Shown: piece by piece, positions 59,031-64,000 of the stretch
Layout: each line of letters opens with the position of its first letter
Numbering within the stretch: position 1 is the stretch's first letter
NCBI GenBank assembly: GCA_033964015.1
Contig: CM066918.1
Location: forward strand, 30,728,595 to 30,792,594
Source of the DNA: Scolanthus callimorphus
Lineage: Eukaryota; Cnidaria; Anthozoa; Actiniaria; Edwardsiidae
Reading direction: 5' to 3'
DNA length: 64,000 nt
The notes under the pieces: generated by a model
Database searches by the model: none
What the model was told of the DNA's origin: nothing
Seen by the model: the letters and a program-made list of their open reading frames with translations, nothing else
Made by a program: the position numbers and the translations under genes

Positions 59031-59904
59031 TAATATATCTATAAGAAATCTACAAAGAATTTACATACTGTGTAAGTGCGTTTTGTGTTTAAATTGAGAT
59101 TTACCGTATATATACAGTATTATCTACAGGGGTAGATTTTTCCAGTGTTTTTTTTTCAGGTTCAGTTACCCTTTAAGGAATTAGTCTCTACATTCTGGAT
59201 TACCTTTTTCACAACCAGATTGTTAATTAGCATCTCCTTTAACATTAAAACCAACTTGTAGTTTGTTTACTTATTAAACCCTCTATTTTCCATACCCATT
59301 GCTCCATTTTCACCACTTTCAGCAATTGATAGAGTTGACCATCGTCTTAAACGTAGACAATTCAGGTCAATTTGGTTGGCATAGTGAGATATCTCTCAAG
59401 CTTCCAGGACTTTCTCTCGTGCTGTTCTCGTCAAGTGTACGGAAATGGGCAAGGCACGAATTCACAGACAGATGAAATACATAATCTTTCAAAAATTTTC
59501 TTTTGCCCACAGAAGAGTCGCGTTCTGAGTAGATGTTTTCTCTTCGTTTTTGGGTTCTCACAGGGTGGACGTTTCAAGCAGTAAGACACCTCCTGTCCTA
59601 CGCTTTTTCCAAAAGGGATTTGCACTTTTCGCCTAAGTTTCTTCTTCGATTATATCGACTTCGCCAACTGTTAACTGACTGCCCTCAAGGAATTTGGGCG
59701 GGCAACATTCTTGAACTGAATTTCCTTTCTTGGCAACTTCTGGTAAATAGCTCCTTGAAAACGTAACGGAAAAGGCCTCATACGTTGGAAGAAGCAACTG
59801 CACCAACGATCTCGACCTTCTCAGATACATTACCCAAAAGGATAGAAAAATGACGCTCGTGATAATCCTAATGATTGCCTACTCACCTGGCGCCAATTTT
59901 AAAA

Positions 59905-60065
59905 GGAATCATGATAATCCCAAGGGAATCATGATAATCCCAAGGGAATCATGATAATTCCAAGGGAATCATGATAAATCCAAGGGAATCATGATAAATC
60001 CAAGGGAATCATGATAAATCCAAGGGAATCATGATAATTCCAAGGGAATCATGATAATCCCAATG
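59905..60065 (+). repeat. 20-bp-period tandem array (GGGAATCATGATAATCCCAA)
   Basis: About eight units of GGGAATCATGATAATCCCAA or its T/A variants lie head to tail. The array is bracketed by direct repeats: AATGATTGCCTACTCACCTG then GCGCCAA at 59870 and AATGATTACGTACTCACCTG then ACGCCAA at 60063. Confidence 0.92.
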
Positions 60066-60406
60066 ATTACGTACTCACCTGACGCCAAGGGAATCGTTAA
60101 CTCGTGTATCCTTCACTATTAGTACTAAGGAAGCTCTTGATCTAACTTCTTCAACGATCTGCATGGCCTTTAAAACCTTTAACCTTTAAATACAATAATT
60201 GCCACTAGCGAGCTAATCCGGCAATGAGGTACAGCGTACCAACCACCCATGCACATACTACGCTTTGCGGTAATGGCTTTGCGGTAATGCCCAAACGAGA
60301 CATGTATGATCAGAACTCAAGTTGGAACCTTGAACCTTGATGTAGTATCTTGATTGTGCCGCTCCTTAGATTTCCGATACCATCAACCGATCGTCATATT
60401 TTTTCC

Positions 60407-60642
60407 TCAGCGACGCTTAACCTCAGGAGGCGGGGGACCCTGACTGCCAATAGTGGTCACCGATCCTCTCCTTGAACGTTCTTTCGTTATCCTGAGGACT
60501 TCTCCTATCTGGCCATAACTTTTTACCCCTAAACCTTCGATTTCCTTGCTCCTGCCATCTTGATCATGAAATGGTTTTCTTTCTGTAGTTCTTTCTGTAG
60601 AGTTCTGATGCAATGGATAGTGAGAGGGTATGTTTCTTTTTT
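60407..60642 (-). CDS. Candidate C-terminal exon of an unidentified protein
   Basis: A good acceptor (TTCATGATTTCAG on the minus strand) opens a frame with a basic, polar composition: RNIPSHYPLHQNSTERTTER, GLGVKSYGQIGEVLRITK, then RSRRGSVTTIGSQGPPPPEV KRR and TGA. The RRGSV site resembles a basophilic kinase target, and GPPPPE a proline motif. The family is not recognised. Upstream exons would lie to the right and were not found in the window. Confidence 0.3.
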
Positions 60643-61144
60643 CTGAAATCATGAAAACGTTTTTCTAAAATCGATTCAAATGTCCAAAAATTCAGGCTTT
60701 TTTTATCGCAGCAACACTATATGCTGGTTTCATTTGGAAGTGACGATAACTAATTGACTTTAATGTAATCCAATGCTTAAAAAATACCTAGGACTCCCTA
60801 TTAAAAGAACTGTGGGGCTTAAAATAATCTGGAGGGAGGTCGGAATATCAAAGCGTTTTTTTAAACGTAAACCGTCTCTCTGTAACCTTAGTTTAAACAT
60901 AGTTTCGTACTTTGATTACATAAACTTTTCTAGTCTCCCGCTCTCCAAATACATTGATCAACTTCTCACCCTACTATATGCAGGGATCGCGTTAAGAATT
61001 GTCAAATGGTCCTGGGACCCGCATGTCTGTTCAAATTTGTGTCCCCTGCAGTTTGCTCCTCTTTAAGAAAAGACTAAATTACTTTTACAAAAAAAATAGT
61101 AACGAAAAAACTCAGTGGTATGTTAAAGGGTGATCAGAGGGTTG

Positions 61145-61190
61145 AGACAACCGCCGGCGGGCTGATAAAGCGAAAGGGTTAACGGTATAC
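61145..61190. mobile_element. Solo end related to the nested transposon of IVD intron 1
   Basis: GAGACAACCGCCGGCGGGCT, then GATAAAGCGAAAGGGTTAAC GGT, resembles the right end at 32735-32782 (GACAGCCGCCGGCGGGCTGA ... GGTGTAACGGT). No opposite end is seen nearby. Confidence 0.55.
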
Positions 61191-64000
61191 CTGGATGACC
61201 TGTCACATTACCTAATGTCTTCTTCATTAAGGGGAAAGCGATCGTATTAGCTCCTCCCTCGTTGTAATGACTAAAGCCCCAGTTACTAGATTAGACAACT
61301 TACAGGTCATTTTTGATAAGATTAAGTCAGTTAGTTTGGAAATTGAATTCTTGATTTCTTTGACTGGCACCTTATGAATAAGGCCAAATTAATGGTATTT
61401 AAACAAGTTTAAAAAATCATAACGTATGTTATGCTGTTTTAATGGGAAATTTCTGTGTAGTTTTAATATGACTTGAAAGATGAAATAAGTAATTGTAACT
61501 TTAAAAAGTATTCTGTGAACTTAGGCTGGCATCGGTTCTATTTCATAACACGCTCTTATTTTGCATCTCGTCAAAGATGTCAGCTCTCAGCAGTGTTTCT
61601 TTAATGCCGTAATTAAGAAAAGTTCTAAAAGCCAACACAATCTCAAACAATATAACATTGATTTAAAGTTGATAATCACAAGTTGTTTTGATGAAAAAGC
61701 AATAAATTTGATTATTATTTCTCCTACGACCCAATGTACAGAACTTATTTCCGCTTAGTTACCTTTTTAATCTAACGACCCTTATAGAATTCCATTTGTG
61801 TTTGAGTCGATGAAAAATATTTTCAAGAGAGAATGATGAACCACCCAAGAGTACCTTATAATTGCTTAACGTAATGAAGACAAGCAAAAGGTAAGTTATC
61901 GAGTTCGTTTTTTTAGCATTCAATCTTCCATGCATTTTCACTTTGTGCTGAATATAACACACGAACAAGCGTATTCTGAGGGATTTATTTTGAATGGTGG
62001 ACACAAATTGAAAAATACTTATTTAACGTCTCTGCCTGTTAAACCTTCCTTAAACAATCTAAAACGTTATGCTTGATAGTCGATTTCATTGATTTTCGAG
62101 AGAAAAAAACAAGCTGTTGTACTTATTTCTCCAATGAATTTAGCTCTCGATTGCTATGGGAATCTTTTGTATTTTATTTTGGGGGCTGAAAAAGATGTAT
62201 CTGCTTAATATACAACTCCAGGTACGAAACGAATGGAAAATTAGACTTGGGATTAAAATTAGAGTTAACTTTACACCAACGATATTAGATATATATATGC
62301 AAATGTCAGTTTATTGATTTCAGTATGAAATGGGTATTTTTGACACTTGGCCGTCATGAAAAAACAAAAACCTCACTGTTTTACTATTTACAGTAGCCCC
62401 GCTTATTCTTCAACACTGTATACATACCTCTTTTTTTAATAAAGATGTTTTTATTATACAAGCGATGAAAATGCTGACTAAAATCCGTTTCCGCTTCCCG
62501 TCTCCCAAATTAGATTTGTTAAAATTAATACTCCATCTTGTTAAAAGTTTGCAAATTTCTTGAAAAGTACTTTTCGACGAACAAGTAATTTCACGTTGTT
62601 AGGAAACGATGTGAGAGCGAATTTTCGTGCAGTGCATATGACCTTGTAATATGAATATATTAAGTACTTCTGTGTTTAGGTAATTTCCATGTTAAATTTC
62701 ACATAGAAATGGTAATGTTATTATCTCGTGTAGGGGACGGATCCGTTTCCCATTTATTAGCCTCTTTCGATGTTGTTTGATAAATATTTATGATTGCTAT
62801 TACATTTATCACACTATATTAGACTCTAGGTCGACAGGTCAATTTGAACGACAGCCGGACAAGCTGACCCTGAACAAGACCCAGAGATCTCTATAGAGAG
62901 GAGTGTTCGTTAGCCTATAGCGTAGCTTATCAAGTAACCAAGTCTACAAATGGTAAGATTACAATCCAAACATACACTAAACATTTTTATGTTGTCATTA
63001 AAACTTAGACTGTATTAAAGCTTTTTCAATGCATTGTCTTTTCAAGAAGTCAGCTTGAAACTCGGCGATATCTGCCTCGCAACAAAGAAGGCACGTTGAC
63101 AAATGTGAATGAAATGGAAATTTTAAATTGTAGGCAATGTTTCATTTCACATGTCATAACGCCCAGAAAGCTACGATTATTTTGTAAATGAACGTTTTCA
63201 ACATAAATTCACCAACCTGTTATTTATCGAAGAAGTACTCTATTTTGTGATTGTTCTTGGAGTAAATTAGAAACAATAGCACAGTATGCAATCAGTTTTG
63301 TGGAAGATATAATGAAAACTGCATCCACAAAGGTTTGATAACACGAAAGAAATCGCTTTAAAGTAATGCTTTTAAAATCAGAGCTGAAAGATAAGAACGG
63401 GGCTTGATTTTATTTCAAGATTGTTTGATTGAAAAGTATTCATGGCCATACATATTGTATCTTATTATGGGTCATTCTTCTTGGACTTAGGTATCATGCA
63501 GTTTAACCATGCCTTTCATGTTGCTCCTAGTGCGAATATTGACTTTTTGAGTTTATACAACAGGCTGTAGTCTGGTTTATTTATTATTTCTCAGTATTGG
63601 TATATTGCTATTCACGAATCAGATGAAGGGATTATCTCATAGTTGCCACAAATCAGTAATACCCAATCACAAACAAATAATTCCCAATCTTGTTAAAGAC
63701 CATGGAATTTTTATTTCTTGCGTATTCGAAGAGGGATTACAGATCAAAAAATCATTGAGCACAATTTCAGTTTGTAGTTTTTAAGCCCTTAATCTTGTCT
63801 ATTCAAGTGTGTAAAATAAATTTAAAAAGTAAATATTATTTTCGCTGTTCTAGTTCCTACCAACAAAAGCACAATACCATACCAGCCTGTAATATAAGTA
63901 CCGGATAAATCTCGGTATGTCTCGTTTTTTTCACCTACAACACATATACTGACCTTCTCGTGTATCGAGCAGCCATGCCACTTCATGGGTTAAAATATTC

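Larger units (their letters stand above)
56322..64000. other. Gene-poor right end of the window
   Basis: AT-rich DNA with tandem arrays at 58671-59030 and 59905-60065, a solo transposon end at 61145-61190, and two weak coding candidates (56680-56871 and 60407-60642). From 61200 to 64000 I see no exon, RNA gene or repeat that I can support. Confidence 0.55.

Overview
This is a eukaryotic, animal nuclear window. Its two recognisable genes are split by many GT-AG introns, and the rest is AT-rich non-coding DNA full of small transposons and tandem repeats. Protein similarity, vertebrate-like intron positions and the dense set of short inverted-repeat elements fit an anthozoan cnidarian (sea anemone or coral). 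That placement is an inference, not a direct reading. There is nothing prokaryotic here: no operons, no CRISPR.

Region by region: 1-1074 is upstream sequence with CCAAT and CRE-like motifs. 1075-19803 (+) is a complete Bicaudal-C homologue (BICC1). I could assemble 31 coding exons in consistent phase (2817 nt, 938 residues) with KH domains at the N-terminal side, a Ser/Pro-rich middle and a C-terminal SAM domain ending in SGRW. Its introns carry fold-back elements, a pair of piggyBac-like MITEs, a LINE/SINE-type tail and a triplicated splice-acceptor segment. 19804-25507 is the interval between two convergent genes and holds several MITEs. 25508-33331 (-) is a complete isovaleryl-CoA dehydrogenase gene (IVD; 12 exons, 1269 nt, 422 residues). 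Its exon 10 is partly duplicated in tandem, and its first intron holds a nest of DNA transposons.

33332-33912 looks like a bidirectional promoter followed by two small exons of an unidentified + strand gene. 33913-36780 contains C-rich low-complexity DNA, a tRNA-derived SINE relic and one unidentified minus-strand terminal exon candidate. 36781-49770 is a ~13 kb satellite array of ~130-bp units (about 88 by length), with higher-order duplications. It is interrupted at 38933-40416 by a CAC-ended DNA transposon with 19-bp inverted repeats and a 5-bp target duplication. 49771-64000 is gene-poor: tandem duplications, a 70-bp-period minisatellite of GCTAC motifs, a 20-bp-period array, a ~65-bp-period array, and only weak coding candidates (a possible GPCR TM7 exon and a possible terminal exon on the minus strand).

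BICC1 (cytoplasmic RNA-binding translational regulator) and IVD (mitochondrial leucine catabolism) are functionally unrelated neighbours arranged tail to tail. The most noteworthy material is exon- and splice-site-scale tandem duplication inside both genes, the Transib-like insertion in the satellite, and the nested transposon complex. All exon borders were read by eye from splice consensus and reading-frame continuity; no database search was possible.
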